Below, one piece after another: positions 46,803-56,569 of a stretch of 64,000 bases of DNA. Origin of the DNA: Campylobacter concisus (GTDB lineage Bacteria; Campylobacterota; Campylobacteria; Campylobacterales; Campylobacteraceae). The stretch is from NCBI GenBank assembly GCA_002092835.1, contig LVWL01000023.1:1-64000 (forward strand), read 5' to 3'. A program made the translations under genes and the position numbers. Each line of letters begins with the position of its first letter. Within the stretch, counting starts at the first letter, position 1. The notes beneath the pieces were generated by a model, which did not search any database, had not been told where the DNA came from, and worked only from the letters and a program-made list of their open reading frames with translations.

Positions 46803-49778
46803 ATGCCGATCTTTAATACAAAATTCTTATTAACTCAAGAACAAAATGAGGAAAAGCTTAAGAAGCGTTATTTAAATTTACAAATATATCAAGCAAAAGC
46901 TAGTGACATTAAGAGCTTCAAAGAAGAGAAATTTCAAACACAGTTTCTAAAAGATATCTTTGAAAACTGCCTTAGCTACACTTTGGACACTACTAATCCT
47001 ACAACTTTTAACCTTGAGCGCGAGAAAAAGAACGAAACTGACGGCAAAAAAGCAGATGGGGCGATACTGATAAATGGCGAAGTTAGATGCGTGATCGAGC
47101 TAAAAGATCAGACTACACAGCATCTTGATAAAACTCCGTCCAACCGCGAGCTTAGCCCAGTAGATCAAGCCTTTCGCTATTTTATCTCGCATGAAAATGC
47201 CAAATATGTCGTTGTTTCAAATTTTAATGAACTGCGTTTTTACATCGGCAATAAAACAACATTTGAAAAATTTGACCTTTTTACAGCAAGCTTTGACGAG
47301 TTTAAAAGACTTCATTTACTGCTTAGCTTTGAGAGCATTAGCACGGATCTGCCGCTAAAGCTAAAAGAAAAATTTGCCACTCACGAGCGTGAAATTTCAA
47401 ATAAATTTTATAAAGACTTTAGCGCATTTAGGCTCACTCTTTTTAAAAATATTTGCAAAAACAATACTAGCATTGATAAAAATAGGCTTTTAAGCCTAAC
47501 TCAAAAACTATGTGATAGGTTTGTCTTTATACTATTTGCCGAAGACCGCGGACTACTAAGACTTCGCACGATAGCCGAGATAAAAGATAAATTTCAAAAC
47601 CAAGTTACTGAGCTTAGTTTTTATGACTTTTACAAAATTTACTTTAAAGCCATTGATGAAGGCAGTGAACGTCTTGATATCAAACGCTACAATGGCGGAC
47701 TTTTTGCCGCAGACACTGAGCTTGATGGGCTAAAGATAGACGATAGCGTACTTGAAGCACAGTTTTTAAGCGACTATGACTTTTTAAGCGACATCGGTGT
47801 AAATATCCTAGGACATATCTTTGAAAGCTCACTAAACGACCTTGAAGAGCTAAATGCACAAATAAATGGCAATGAATTTGATGCCAAACAGAGCAAACGT
47901 AAAAAAGATGGCATATTTTATACGCCAGAGTTTATAACAGAATTTATAGTTGAAAATTCGCTTGGTGCGCTTTGTAAAACTAAAAAAGATGAGCTAGGGT
48001 TTGATCTAAATGAGCTACTAGCACCCAAAAATCCCAAAAAATTAACCAAAGCAGAAAGTGAGATCAAAGACAAAATTTATGCTTACCGCGAGTGGCTTTT
48101 ATCCCTTAAGATACTTGATCCAGCTTGTGGCTCTGGTGCGTTTTTAAACCAAGCTTTAGAATTTCTCATTAGCGAGCATGGCGCATTAGACACTTACCGC
48201 AAAGTATATGAGGGCGAGGGCTTGGGACTTTACGATATAGAAAGCACGATTTTAGAAAACAATCTTTACGGCGTAGATATAAATGCCGATGCAGTCGAGA
48301 TCGCCAGGCTATCTCTTTGGCTCCGCACAGCTGCAAAAGGACGAGTTTTAACAGATCTTAGTAAAAATTTAGTAGCAGCAAACTCGCTTTTAGAATTTCC
48401 TTTTGACTTTAAATTTGATGTCGTTATCGGCAATCCTCCCTATGTTAGACAAGAGGCGATAAAAGAGCAAAAGCCAGCTCTACAAAAATATAAAGTTTAT
48501 AGCGGCACGGCTGATTTGTTTGTCTATTTTTATGAGCTCGGCATTACACACCTGAAAGAAAATGGGCTTTTAGGTTTTATATGTTCAAATAAATTTTTCC
48601 GTGCCAGTTATGGTGAAAATTTACGTAAATTTATATTAGAAAATATACAAATAACACATATTATTGATTTTGCTGGGGTTAAAGTTTTTGAAGACGCAAG
48701 TGTAGATAGTGCGATTACTATTTTTAAAAAAATAAGAGCCGATGAAAATTCAAAATTTAATTTCCTAGCTTCGAGCACCATAAATTTAAAAACGCAAAAA
48801 TTTATCCAAATACCACAATCCACACTAAACGAAACAAATTTCACTTTTCTTGATAACAGCAAATTTGAGCTAAAAAGCAAGATCGAAAAAGTTGCAAAGC
48901 CATTAAAAGATTGGGGTGTGAATATCAACTATGGTGTCAAAACTGGTCTAAACGAAGCTTTCATTATTAGTAGCGACACTCGTGATAAAATTTTAAGCAC
49001 TTGTATTGGAGAAGAAAGGGAGCGGACACAAAAGCTCATAAGACCGATTTTGCGAGGTCGAGATATAAAGCGTTATGACTATGAGTGGGCTGATCTATGG
49101 CTCATTTGCACTTTTCCAGCATTAAAGATAGATATTGAAAATTTTCCAAGTCTTAAGGGATATTTACAAAATTTCTTGCCTTATATAGCACAAAGTGGCG
49201 AAACCATAAATGGTAAAAAATGCCGCAAAAAAACATCAAATAAATGGTTTGAGACGCAAGATAACATCGCTTATTATGAGGAATTCGAAAAAGAGAAAAT
49301 TTTATGTGCCAGAATGGTGCAAAGTCCAAAATTTGCTTACGATACAAATAATAATATTCCAGACAATACTGCATATTGTATAACTGGCGAAAATTTAAAA
49401 TTTTTATTAGCCTTTTTAAATTCAACAGGTGTTTATAAAATTTTTAACTTTTTCTATGCTGGAGGCGGACTTGAAGGCGAAATAAAAATAAATCGCTTAG
49501 AAATTTTACCTATCCCACAAATCGCGCCACAAAATGAAAATTTAGCAAACGAGATAATAAATTTGGTCGATGAGATTTTAAAAGCCAATGAAAAAATCAA
49601 GCTTTACGAGAAGCACATGCCTACTTTAAGCCTTGATGAAAAGCTAGAAGCCAAAGAAAATATCGACGCACTAAACGACAAAATCAAGGCAAGTGACGAA
49701 AAAATAGACAAACTTGTTTTTGAGCTTTATGAACTAACAAGCGACGAGATCGCACTTATAACGGGGGGGGGGTTCTGA
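46803..49778 (+). CDS. Type IIG restriction-modification enzyme, phase-variable 3' end
   Basis: 991 residues combining nuclease and methyltransferase. An N-terminal PD-(D/E)xK site is seen in KKADGAILI...VIELKDQ (Asp85, Glu99, Lys101). The methyltransferase has motif I LDPACGSGAFL (about 438-448) and motif IV NPPY (about 544-547), typical of N6-adenine methylation in gamma-type Eco57I-like enzymes. A C-terminal target-recognition region follows, then a helical part with ENIDALNDKIKASDEKIDKLVFELY. The last codons run through G10 (49763-49772). With one G less, the frame would continue to 49860 inside the next gene; with one more, it would add VLKV and stop. The recognition sequence is not deducible. 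Confidence 0.88.
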   Translation: MPIFNTKFLLTQEQNEEKLKKRYLNLQIYQAKASDIKSFKEEKFQTQFLKDIFENCLSYTLDTTNPTTFNLEREKKNETDGKKADGAILINGEVRCVIELKDQTTQHLDKTPSNRELSPVDQAFRYFISHENAKYVVVSNFNELRFYIGNKTTFEKFDLFTASFDEFKRLHLLLSFESISTDLPLKLKEKFATHEREISNKFYKDFSAFRLTLFKNICKNNTSIDKNRLLSLTQKLCDRFVFILFAEDRGLLRLRTIAEIKDKFQNQVTELSFYDFYKIYFKAIDEGSERLDIKRYNGGLFAADTELDGLKIDDSVLEAQFLSDYDFLSDIGVNILGHIFESSLNDLEELNAQINGNEFDAKQSKRKKDGIFYTPEFITEFIVENSLGALCKTKKDELGFDLNELLAPKNPKKLTKAESEIKDKIYAYREWLLSLKILDPACGSGAFLNQALEFLISEHGALDTYRKVYEGEGLGLYDIESTILENNLYGVDINADAVEIARLSLWLRTAAKGRVLTDLSKNLVAANSLLEFPFDFKFDVVIGNPPYVRQEAIKEQKPALQKYKVYSGTADLFVYFYELGITHLKENGLLGFICSNKFFRASYGENLRKFILENIQITHIIDFAGVKVFEDASVDSAITIFKKIRADENSKFNFLASSTINLKTQKFIQIPQSTLNETNFTFLDNSKFELKSKIEKVAKPLKDWGVNINYGVKTGLNEAFIISSDTRDKILSTCIGEERERTQKLIRPILRGRDIKRYDYEWADLWLICTFPALKIDIENFPSLKGYLQNFLPYIAQSGETINGKKCRKKTSNKWFETQDNIAYYEEFEKEKILCARMVQSPKFAYDTNNNIPDNTAYCITGENLKFLLAFLNSTGVYKIFNFFYAGGGLEGEIKINRLEILPIPQIAPQNENLANEIINLVDEILKANEKIKLYEKHMPTLSLDEKLEAKENIDALNDKIKASDEKIDKLVFELYELTSDEIALITGGGF
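49763..49772 (+). repeat. G10 homopolymer at the 3' end of the Type IIG gene
   Basis: Ten consecutive G residues spanning the final Thr-Gly-Gly-Gly codons. Tracts of eight or more G are hotspots of slipped-strand phase variation in Campylobacter. Confidence 0.8.
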
Positions 49779-49822
49779 AGGTATAGCAAAAATTTACATA
49801 TACATCTTACAAAGGGGAGAAA

Positions 49823-50917
49823 ATGAACCAATTAGAGCTTTATTACAATCAGCCGCTTAAATCAAGTAAATTTATCCCCAGAAAATACGAAATCATCTCG
49901 CCAAAAACGCTTATAATAGGCGCCATTTCAAGTGGCAAAACGGCCCTTGTTTATGAGTTTTTGAGCCATTATAAAAGCGAAGAGAGACTTTATGTAAATT
50001 TAGACGATCTAAGGATAGACAGAGCCTTACTTTTAGCAAATTTGAAAGAATTTTTAGAAAAAAATACCCAGATAAAGGTGCTCGCAGTTGAAAATTTACA
50101 AGCTGCTGACCTTGCAAATTTAGGCTTTTTAAAGGGCGTAACACTTGAAAATATCATCCTTACAAGCAAGGAATTTTCACTCTCACTTGAGGGCTTTGCT
50201 CGCATAAATTTAAACTATCTCGATTACGAGGAATTTATACTATTTTTTAAGAAAAATTTGGACCAAGACCTGTTGTTTAGCTACTTTTTGGCTCACGGCA
50301 ACGAGATAGCAAGTGCCTTTTTAGACTCTAGCGAGGTTATAGCGCACTTGCAGCAGCTCTTAAGAGCAAATTTAAGCGAGCAAAGCATTGCGATTTTAAA
50401 AGAATGTGCTCCAAAATGTCACGATGTGCTTAGTACTTTTGGTATCTATAAAAACCTAAAAGAGCAGATGAAAATTTCAAAAGATAGTGTCTATAACACA
50501 GTAGCTAGCCTTAATGAAAATGGCTTTATAGAATTAGTACCAAATTTAGATGAGAGCAGCACGAGCAAAAAGCTCTACTTTACAAATTTTGCACTTCGTA
50601 ACGCTTTATACCTAAAAAAGGATTTTTTAGCTGTCTTTACAAATGTCGTTTTTTGCGAGTTGCTTAAATTTAAAGATGAAATTTACTACACAAAAGAGAT
50701 TGATTTCTTCCTTAATAAAAGGAAGATTGCGATCATCTGTGTGCCGTTTTCTGCACCAGAGATCATCTTCTTGAAATTTAAAAAACTCCACGCAAGCTTA
50801 AAAGAGCTGGGTGTAAGTAAGCTTCAGATAATCAGCGTTGCAAACCAAGCTGAGCTTAGCTTTGAGGGCATAAAATGCGAAATTTTGCCATTTTCTAGGT
50901 GGAGTCTAGGTTTATAA
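49823..50917 (+). CDS. AAA-family ATPase with C-terminal winged-helix/nuclease-like region
   Basis: 364 residues. Walker A is GAISSGKTAL (about 32-41); LYVNLDDLRIDR and IKVLAVENLQ (Walker B-like region) follow. The middle (about 185-250) contains SKDSVYNTVASLNENGFIELV, a winged helix, and the C-terminal part (EIDFFLNKRKIAIICV) resembles the DUF4143 domain of AAA_14 proteins. It starts 44 bp after the Type IIG stop with RBS GGGGAG. A function with the restriction enzyme is possible only by proximity. Confidence 0.65.
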   Translation: MNQLELYYNQPLKSSKFIPRKYEIISPKTLIIGAISSGKTALVYEFLSHYKSEERLYVNLDDLRIDRALLLANLKEFLEKNTQIKVLAVENLQAADLANLGFLKGVTLENIILTSKEFSLSLEGFARINLNYLDYEEFILFFKKNLDQDLLFSYFLAHGNEIASAFLDSSEVIAHLQQLLRANLSEQSIAILKECAPKCHDVLSTFGIYKNLKEQMKISKDSVYNTVASLNENGFIELVPNLDESSTSKKLYFTNFALRNALYLKKDFLAVFTNVVFCELLKFKDEIYYTKEIDFFLNKRKIAIICVPFSAPEIIFLKFKKLHASLKELGVSKLQIISVANQAELSFEGIKCEILPFSRWSLGL

Positions 50918-50966
50918 ATTTAAACCTTTATTTGATTATTGTTTTAAAAGCTTAAAGTAAAGAAGC

Positions 50967-50972
50967 TATAAT
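50967..50972 (+). promoter_or_regulatory. -10 box for the gene at 50996
   Basis: TATAAT in AGCTATAATC, 23 bp ahead of the start codon with GAAGGA between. Confidence 0.5.
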
Positions 50973-50995
50973 CAACAAAACTATGAAGGACGGAC

Positions 50996-51850
50996 ATGAG
51001 AGCATTTATTGGGATTTTTATACTTATAGTAGGCCTATTTGGCTATGAGATAAATCACGAAAACTGGGCAAAATTTTATAAATTTATTGGTGAGGCAAAT
51101 GGTATAAAATTTGAAGTTTATATGAACTATTTTAAAGATGAATTTGAAAATTTCAAGCAAAGCAAGAGCTTTAAAGTGCCGGCCAAGATAAGCGGACATA
51201 TCTTTTTTGATGGTACAAAATACGACTACGAAAAAGGTAATCTTGAGCAAAATAGCAGTGAAATTTCATCGCTAAATGCTGTATCTGATAAGATAAATTT
51301 AGACGTTAAAAATGAAAATGGCGAGCTAAAGGGCAAAATAATCGTTAAAAACAAAGCCTATAGTGCGACTATCAAAAAAGAAAAAGAGTATGAAATGCTA
51401 AATATTGGCATCCAAATGACCGAAGCAAATGGCACGAGATACGAAGCTATCATCAACGACATATTTGCCAAAGAATCGGCTAAAAAAAATAAAAATAAAT
51501 TACTCTCGACACTTTATGACCTAAAAAGCGAGCGTAAAAAATGGCCAAATAACCAATTTGAGAGCCTAGATAACATCTACTATATAAATGACAAAATAAA
51601 AAGCATCTGTACCTATAAAAATAATAAAACTAGCTGCGATGTCGTCTTACTTAAAACCAACAAAAAGCTAAAGTTAAAGCAGATTTTTAAAGATATAAAT
51701 GATCCTCATCTAAAAGCAATCCTCGCAACAGCAGGTGTTAGCGAGAATTTTGTACTTTCGCCACTTGGGCTTACCTTTTTAAATGAGGAGCAAATTAGCG
51801 TGCCACTTGATGAGCTAAGACCATATTTTAGTGAGGATATCGGGCTTTAA
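50996..51850 (+). CDS. Hypothetical secreted protein
   Basis: 284 residues with a signal peptide ([16 protein letters not shown]). The mature part is Lys-rich with alternating strands (about 60-140, for example [31 protein letters not shown]) and a helical C-terminal half. I recognise no family. The stop shares one base with the rnhB start, so the two genes are translated together. Confidence 0.65.
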   Translation: MRAFIGIFILIVGLFGYEINHENWAKFYKFIGEANGIKFEVYMNYFKDEFENFKQSKSFKVPAKISGHIFFDGTKYDYEKGNLEQNSSEISSLNAVSDKINLDVKNENGELKGKIIVKNKAYSATIKKEKEYEMLNIGIQMTEANGTRYEAIINDIFAKESAKKNKNKLLSTLYDLKSERKKWPNNQFESLDNIYYINDKIKSICTYKNNKTSCDVVLLKTNKKLKLKQIFKDINDPHLKAILATAGVSENFVLSPLGLTFLNEEQISVPLDELRPYFSEDIGL

Positions 51851-52401
51851 TGGCAAAAATTTGTGGCATAGATGAGGCTGGACGTGGGGCTTTAGCTGGG
51901 CCTTTAAGCGTAGCGGCCTGCGTGCTAAATAAAGAAATTTCAGGTTTAAACGACTCCAAAAAACTAACCGCAAAAAAGCGTGAGGAGCTTTTTAAAGAGA
52001 TTATAGAAAGCTCAAATTTTCTCATCATCTACTTCTCAAATGCGCAAATAGACGAACTTGGGCTAAGCGAGTGCTTAAGACGAGCGCTCAAAATTTTTAA
52101 GGCGCATTTTGAGGGTTTTGAGATCATTTATGATGGAAATTTAGACTATGGTGTTGGTATTACAACGATGATAAAAGCTGACAGCAAAGTCGCTGAGGTA
52201 AGCGCTGCTAGCATATTAGCAAAAGTTAGCCGTGATAGTTTGATGAAAAGCTGGGATAAAATTTACTCAAAATATGGCTTTGCTGAGCACAAAGGATACG
52301 GCACAAAGGCACATTTAGATACTATTGCTAAGTTTGGCTATTCAAGCTTTCATAGAAAAAGCTTTGTAGTAAAGTCTTTTGAAAAATCTCTATTTGACTA
52401 A
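51850..52401 (+). CDS. rnhB: Ribonuclease HII
   Basis: 183 residues. Removes RNA, including single ribonucleotides, from RNA-DNA hybrids. The catalytic start [16 protein letters not shown] (Asp and Glu), [10 protein letters not shown] and [21 protein letters not shown] are all typical. Slightly shorter than E. coli RNase HII. Confidence 0.95.
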   Translation: MAKICGIDEAGRGALAGPLSVAACVLNKEISGLNDSKKLTAKKREELFKEIIESSNFLIIYFSNAQIDELGLSECLRRALKIFKAHFEGFEIIYDGNLDYGVGITTMIKADSKVAEVSAASILAKVSRDSLMKSWDKIYSKYGFAEHKGYGTKAHLDTIAKFGYSSFHRKSFVVKSFEKSLFD

Positions 52402-52407
52402 GATTAA

Positions 52408-52438
52408 TTATCTAAGCATCAAATAGATGCTTAGATAA
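52408..52438. terminator. Terminator between rnhB and tpx
   Basis: A 13-bp perfect stem, TTATCTAAGCATC (52408-52420) with GATGCTTAGATAA (52426-52438), followed by CGCCTTTTTTT on the plus strand. It serves rnhB and, on the other strand, tpx. Confidence 0.8.
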
Positions 52439-52447
52439 CGCCTTTTT

Positions 52448-52972
52448 TTAATGGCAGCCACAACCACAACTACCACTACTTTTAATAGCATCAAATACAG
52501 CATCGTAGTTTGGCTCTTCTGTCAATTCAGGGACGATTTGTTTGTGAATTATTACGCCATCATTGATGACAAATACCGCTCTTGCAAGTAGTCCTTTTAG
52601 TGGACCATCGCTCATTAAAACGCCATAGTTTTTAGCAAATTCTCCGTATCTAAAGTCGCTTCCGACACGTAAATTTGCTATGCCTTCAGTCGTGCAAAAT
52701 CTCCCCATCGCAAATGGCAAATCATTTGAGATGATACTTAGTTTTACGCCATGTTTGCCAGCTACTTTTTCGTTAAATTTACGAGCCTCTGCTGCGCAAA
52801 CGCCAGTATCAAGTGATGGTAAGCAAACAAGTACTTCTACGCCATTATTTCCGCCTACACTAAACTCGCTAAGATCTTGTGCTACGACTTTTGCCTCAGG
52901 TGCATAAGAGCCTACAAAGACCTCATTTCCACTTAAATTTACCTCACTACCTTTAAATTTTGTAGTTGCCAT
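52448..52972 (-). CDS. tpx: Thiol peroxidase Tpx
   Basis: 174 residues of the atypical 2-Cys peroxiredoxin family. The peroxidatic Cys lies in PSLDTGVCAAEARKF and the resolving Cys in GRFCTTEGIANL, both conserved. It reduces hydroperoxides with thioredoxin. The C-terminus is unusual: it ends SCGCGCH, adding three cysteines and a His not found in typical Tpx. It lies 14 bp after a trans-sulfuration enzyme gene. Confidence 0.92.
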   Translation of the reverse strand: MATTKFKGSEVNLSGNEVFVGSYAPEAKVVAQDLSEFSVGGNNGVEVLVCLPSLDTGVCAAEARKFNEKVAGKHGVKLSIISNDLPFAMGRFCTTEGIANLRVGSDFRYGEFAKNYGVLMSDGPLKGLLARAVFVINDGVIIHKQIVPELTEEPNYDAVFDAIKSSGSCGCGCH

Positions 52973-52986
52973 ATCTATCTCCTTTA

Positions 52987-54129
52987 TTATTTTTTTGCTT
53001 TTTTAAATGCTTGATCAAGATCTGCTATTAGATCATCAGCGTTTTCGATACCAATTGCTAGGCGAAGCAAGTTTTGCTTTATGCCGATCTTATCTAGTAC
53101 CTCTTTCGGATATGCCTCATGTGTCATCGTCGCAGGCCTGCAGATAAGACTTTCTACACCACCAAGGCTCACTGCTAGATCAAAAATTTCTAGCGATTTT
53201 ACAAATTTATTTACATCATATTTTTCATAAAGCTCAAATGAGATGAGAGCACCGATGTCGCTTGCTTGAGCCGCTTGCATCTTTGCCTCTTGCTCGCTAT
53301 ATGAGCCAGCAAAATGCACCACGCTAACGGCGTCATTATTTTGTAAAAATTTGATGATTTTATGTGTATTTTGTGTTTGTCTATCAAACCTAACGCTAAG
53401 CGTTTTAAGCCCACGTATTAAGTAGTATGCGTCCATCGGGCTTATGATACCACCAAGCGTGTTTTTAGCAAATTTTATCTTCTCAGCCAAAGCATCATCG
53501 TTTAGCGTGACGATACCAGCGATCACATCAGCGTGTCCACCGATATATTTTGTAGCGCTATAAACCACGATATCAGCTCCGTGCTCAAGCACTCTTTGAT
53601 AATAAGGCGTTAAAAATGTGTTATCTACGATGACTAGAGCGCCTTTTTTGTGAGCGATCTTTGAAATTCTAGCGATGTCTGTCACTCTTAATAGAGGATT
53701 TGACGGAGTTTCGATGAATATCGCCGCTACGTCGTCACTTATGTCATCTTCGCTTAAAAAATTTAGATCGTCTATAAATTCGCTCTTTATACCGTGGCTT
53801 TCAAAAACGGTTGTAACATATCTATAAGTGCCGCCATAGACGTTGCTATTTAGTAGGACCTTTTGCCCAGTTTTTATAAGGCTAAGTGCAGCTGCTGTTG
53901 CTGCCATGCCTGAGCCAAAGCTAAATGCGTATTTGCTGCCTTCAACTTTTGCAAAAATTTCATCAAATGCTTTTTTGGTTGGGTTGCTACCACGAGAATA
54001 TGCAAATTCTTGAAAATTCTCAAGATCATCTTGCACAAACGTACTTGCTAAAAAAATAGGCGGAATGACAGCTTTATTTGGATTATTCTTAGCTTCAATG
54101 CCTTTTACGATCAATGTGTCAAGTTTCAT
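52987..54129 (-). CDS. Trans-sulfuration PLP enzyme (MetB/MetC/MetZ family)
   Basis: 380 residues. The PLP lysine is in YSATKYIGGHADVIAG; FVEDTPSN-like IFIETPSNPLLRV, DNTFLTPYYQ and GGVESLICRPATMTH are Cys/Met metabolism PLP signatures. The family covers cystathionine gamma-synthase, beta- and gamma-lyases, methionine gamma-lyase and O-acetylhomoserine sulfhydrylase; the exact reaction is not decided by these motifs. A MalY-type beta-lyase gene lies 0.8 kb away, compatible with methionine synthesis. Confidence 0.85.
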   Translation of the reverse strand: MKLDTLIVKGIEAKNNPNKAVIPPIFLASTFVQDDLENFQEFAYSRGSNPTKKAFDEIFAKVEGSKYAFSFGSGMAATAAALSLIKTGQKVLLNSNVYGGTYRYVTTVFESHGIKSEFIDDLNFLSEDDISDDVAAIFIETPSNPLLRVTDIARISKIAHKKGALVIVDNTFLTPYYQRVLEHGADIVVYSATKYIGGHADVIAGIVTLNDDALAEKIKFAKNTLGGIISPMDAYYLIRGLKTLSVRFDRQTQNTHKIIKFLQNNDAVSVVHFAGSYSEQEAKMQAAQASDIGALISFELYEKYDVNKFVKSLEIFDLAVSLGGVESLICRPATMTHEAYPKEVLDKIGIKQNLLRLAIGIENADDLIADLDQAFKKAKK

Positions 54130-54345
54130 AAATTTCCTTTTAAAAATTTGTGAAATCTTACATAATAAAGATTAATCTTCCCCAAACCCACCCAAAACGT
54201 AGCTAAATCAGTAAGTGGTAGTAACATTTATTTTTAAGAATGCATTTTTTAAATTGCTGGGATAAATTTAAACTTTTGCTCTCTCCCCGCAAGCCTAATA
54301 AATTTTTCTTTTTACTCGCCTTTAGCTACATTTTCACCATAAATT

Positions 54346-54804
54346 TTACTCTACAAGATCAACTTGCCAGTTTGCCTCTTGTAGCTTCATATCTAGCTCT
54401 CTGATCTCTTTAGATAGCTCGTCTATTTGCTTTTGGAGCGTGGCCACATCAACACTACTTAAAATTTTTATCTCACTATTTGAGTAAAGATCGACTTTTT
54501 GGCTTGCGCTTTTGGCAAAATCCCTAAGCACGCTTGCTTTTTGGCTTAACGTATCTTTTTTAGCGATCATTTCAGTTAGACTCGCACCTTCAAATTTTGC
54601 ACTTGAGTTTGTTAAATTTATAGCCAAGATCAGTCTAAATAGCTCATCGCTTAGCCTATCAAGCTCTTTTAAAAGAAGCTTTGGATCTTCGCTAGGTCTT
54701 TCATTTTCTTGCATTTTTGCATTATCGAGCAATCTACCTTTTAGCTGCTCTAAGCGTTTTTGTGTATCAGCTCTTAAAATGAGAGCCTGAGCTAATTTCA
54801 TCAT
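54346..54804 (-). CDS. DIP1984 family protein (septicolysin-like)
   Basis: 152 residues, nearly all helical coiled coil. LAQALILRADTQKRLEQLKGR, NLTNSSAKFEG and DELSKEIRELDMKLQEANWQVDL match DIP1984, a family related by annotation to septicolysin but of unknown activity. Expressed divergently from the next gene. Confidence 0.8.
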   Translation of the reverse strand: MMKLAQALILRADTQKRLEQLKGRLLDNAKMQENERPSEDPKLLLKELDRLSDELFRLILAINLTNSSAKFEGASLTEMIAKKDTLSQKASVLRDFAKSASQKVDLYSNSEIKILSSVDVATLQKQIDELSKEIRELDMKLQEANWQVDLVE

Positions 54805-54842
54805 TTTTCCTTTTGAAATATTAAATTGAGAGAAAATTTCAA

Positions 54843-54870
54843 ATTATATTAGTATCTTTTGGGTTATAAT
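54843..54870. promoter_or_regulatory. Divergent -10 boxes
   Basis: TATAAT on the minus strand (54843-54848) faces the DIP1984-like gene; TATAAT on the plus strand (54865-54870) serves the MalY-like gene 30 bp downstream. Confidence 0.55.
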
Positions 54871-54900
54871 TGATTTAAAATTTTATTTTAAGGAAAAGCT

Positions 54901-56067
54901 ATGAAGTACGATTTTGATACGCTTATTAGCAGAGATGGCACCAACTCATCGAAGTGGCGAATGAAAAACGATGTTTTGCCAATGTGGGTTGCTGATATGG
55001 ATTTTAAGGCTGCACCTGAAATTTTAAATGCCCTACAAAAGCGTCTTGATAATGGCGTCTTTGGCTACTCATTTATTCCAAAAGAGTGGAACGAAGCGAT
55101 TAAAGGCTGGTGGAAAAGGCGTCATGATGTTAGCTTTGAAAACGATTGGATGTGCTTTTGCACTGGCGTTATACCAGCGATTTCAACTGCGATTAGAAGA
55201 TTTAGCAATCCAGGAGATCAAATTTTAGTTCAAGCTCCCGTCTATCACGTATTTTTTAACTGCATCAAAAATAATGGTCGTGAAATTTTATCAAACGACC
55301 TTATCTATAAAGATGGCTCTTATGAGATTGATTTTGAAGACCTTGAAGCAAAGCTAGCTCAGCCGCTAACAACTATGATGCTTCTTTGCAATCCACACAA
55401 TCCAATAGGAAAAATTTGGGACAAAGAGACGCTTAAAAAAATAGGCGAGCTTTGCTATAAGCATGATGTTTTGGTTATCAGCGATGAGATCCACTGCGAT
55501 ATAACTGATCCTGGTCTAAGCTATGTGCCATTTATCAGCGTTAGTGAAGAGTGTAAAAATAACTCAATCACATGCATCTCACCTACAAAAGCCTTTAATA
55601 TCGCAGGACTTCAAAGCTCAGCTATCGTCACACCAAATGAGCAGATACGTGCCAGAATAAATGCGGCTGTAAATTATGATGAGATAGGTGAAGCAAATGC
55701 CTTTGCGATAACTGCGACAATAGCGGCATTTAACGATAGTCAAACATGGCTTGATGAGCTTAGGGAGTATCTTTTTGAAAACAAAAAAATCGTTATAAAT
55801 TTTATAAAAGAGCAAAATTTACCAGTAAAACTTCTGCCTTCAAATGCGACTTATCTTTTGTGGCTTGATTGTAGCGCGTTTTGCGAGGATTCGAGCGAAT
55901 TTATGAATTTCTTGCGTGATAAAGCTGGACTATGGCTAAATGACGGCAATGCTTACAGGGGAGATAGATTTTTCCTCCGTATGAATATCGCAACCCAAAG
56001 AGCCAGAGTGCTTGAAGGGCTAAAACGCTTACAAAATGGTATAAATTTATACACTTCAAAAAAATAA
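54901..56067 (+). CDS. MalY/PatB family aminotransferase-fold beta C-S lyase
   Basis: 388 residues, fold type I PLP enzyme. The N-terminal LPMWVADMDFKAAPEIL, LCNPHNPIGKIWDKE, VISDEIHCDI and the PLP Lys in SPTKAFNIAGLQ define the MalY/PatB group, which cleaves cystathionine to homocysteine. RBS AAGGAAAAG. Downstream DNA has no gene for 500 bp. Confidence 0.92.
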   Translation: MKYDFDTLISRDGTNSSKWRMKNDVLPMWVADMDFKAAPEILNALQKRLDNGVFGYSFIPKEWNEAIKGWWKRRHDVSFENDWMCFCTGVIPAISTAIRRFSNPGDQILVQAPVYHVFFNCIKNNGREILSNDLIYKDGSYEIDFEDLEAKLAQPLTTMMLLCNPHNPIGKIWDKETLKKIGELCYKHDVLVISDEIHCDITDPGLSYVPFISVSEECKNNSITCISPTKAFNIAGLQSSAIVTPNEQIRARINAAVNYDEIGEANAFAITATIAAFNDSQTWLDELREYLFENKKIVINFIKEQNLPVKLLPSNATYLLWLDCSAFCEDSSEFMNFLRDKAGLWLNDGNAYRGDRFFLRMNIATQRARVLEGLKRLQNGINLYTSKK

Positions 56068-56547
56068 ATTGAGTAAATTTGGCTGGGTGGCTTTTGAATT
56101 TTAAGCTACTCCTGCCTAATATTAATACAGCTCGGTGCATTTTTGAAGCAGTAAATATTGCCCCAATATTTTTAAATATCAAATCAAATTGTACTGATAA
56201 TTTTAAAGGCAAGATGACCTACACTAGTTTTTATTTGGTTGCTTTAAATTTAAGTACAAAAACCACTCAACCACAATGTAGCAGACCGATAAAAGCGAGC
56301 ATTTTATGCCTTTTTGAAGTGATAAATTCTATACCCATGGCTTATAAAATTTAGCAGTGGTTTAAAATTTTCAACAAAGCAGAAATTTGAAGTTAAGATA
56401 GCTTATGCTGGTTTCAAATTTAAGAGAAATTGTTTGCTAAAACAAAATTTTGAGCCATTTTTGAAGTTACACTTTCTTTTAAAACAAGGTGGTTTTTGCT
56501 AATAAATTTGATGATTTTAAAAATTTAGATAAAAGTAGAAATTTAAA
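56068..56547 (+). other. Non-coding region with degenerate repeats
   Basis: No gene with a convincing start or family. ATTTTTGAAG-type words recur at about 56140, 56312 and 56458, and a longer word, AGAT..C.TA..CT.GTTT...AAATTTAAG, occurs twice (about 56211-56263 and 56397-56427), suggesting decayed repeats. An open frame at 56079-56354 shows no family and is probably chance. Confidence 0.4.
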
Positions 56548-56564
56548 GGCGGGGAAGCCCCGCC
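56548..56564 (-). terminator. Terminator of sodB
   Basis: GGCGGGG pairs with CCCCGCC around a 3-nt loop, directly after the sodB stop, followed by TTTAAATTT on the minus strand. Confidence 0.8.
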
Positions 56565-56569
56565 AGATA

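Noticed and set aside
56079-56354. A 91-residue plus-strand frame after the MalY-like gene
   Set aside because: No RBS, no family resemblance and overlap with degenerate repeats; treated as chance or decay.
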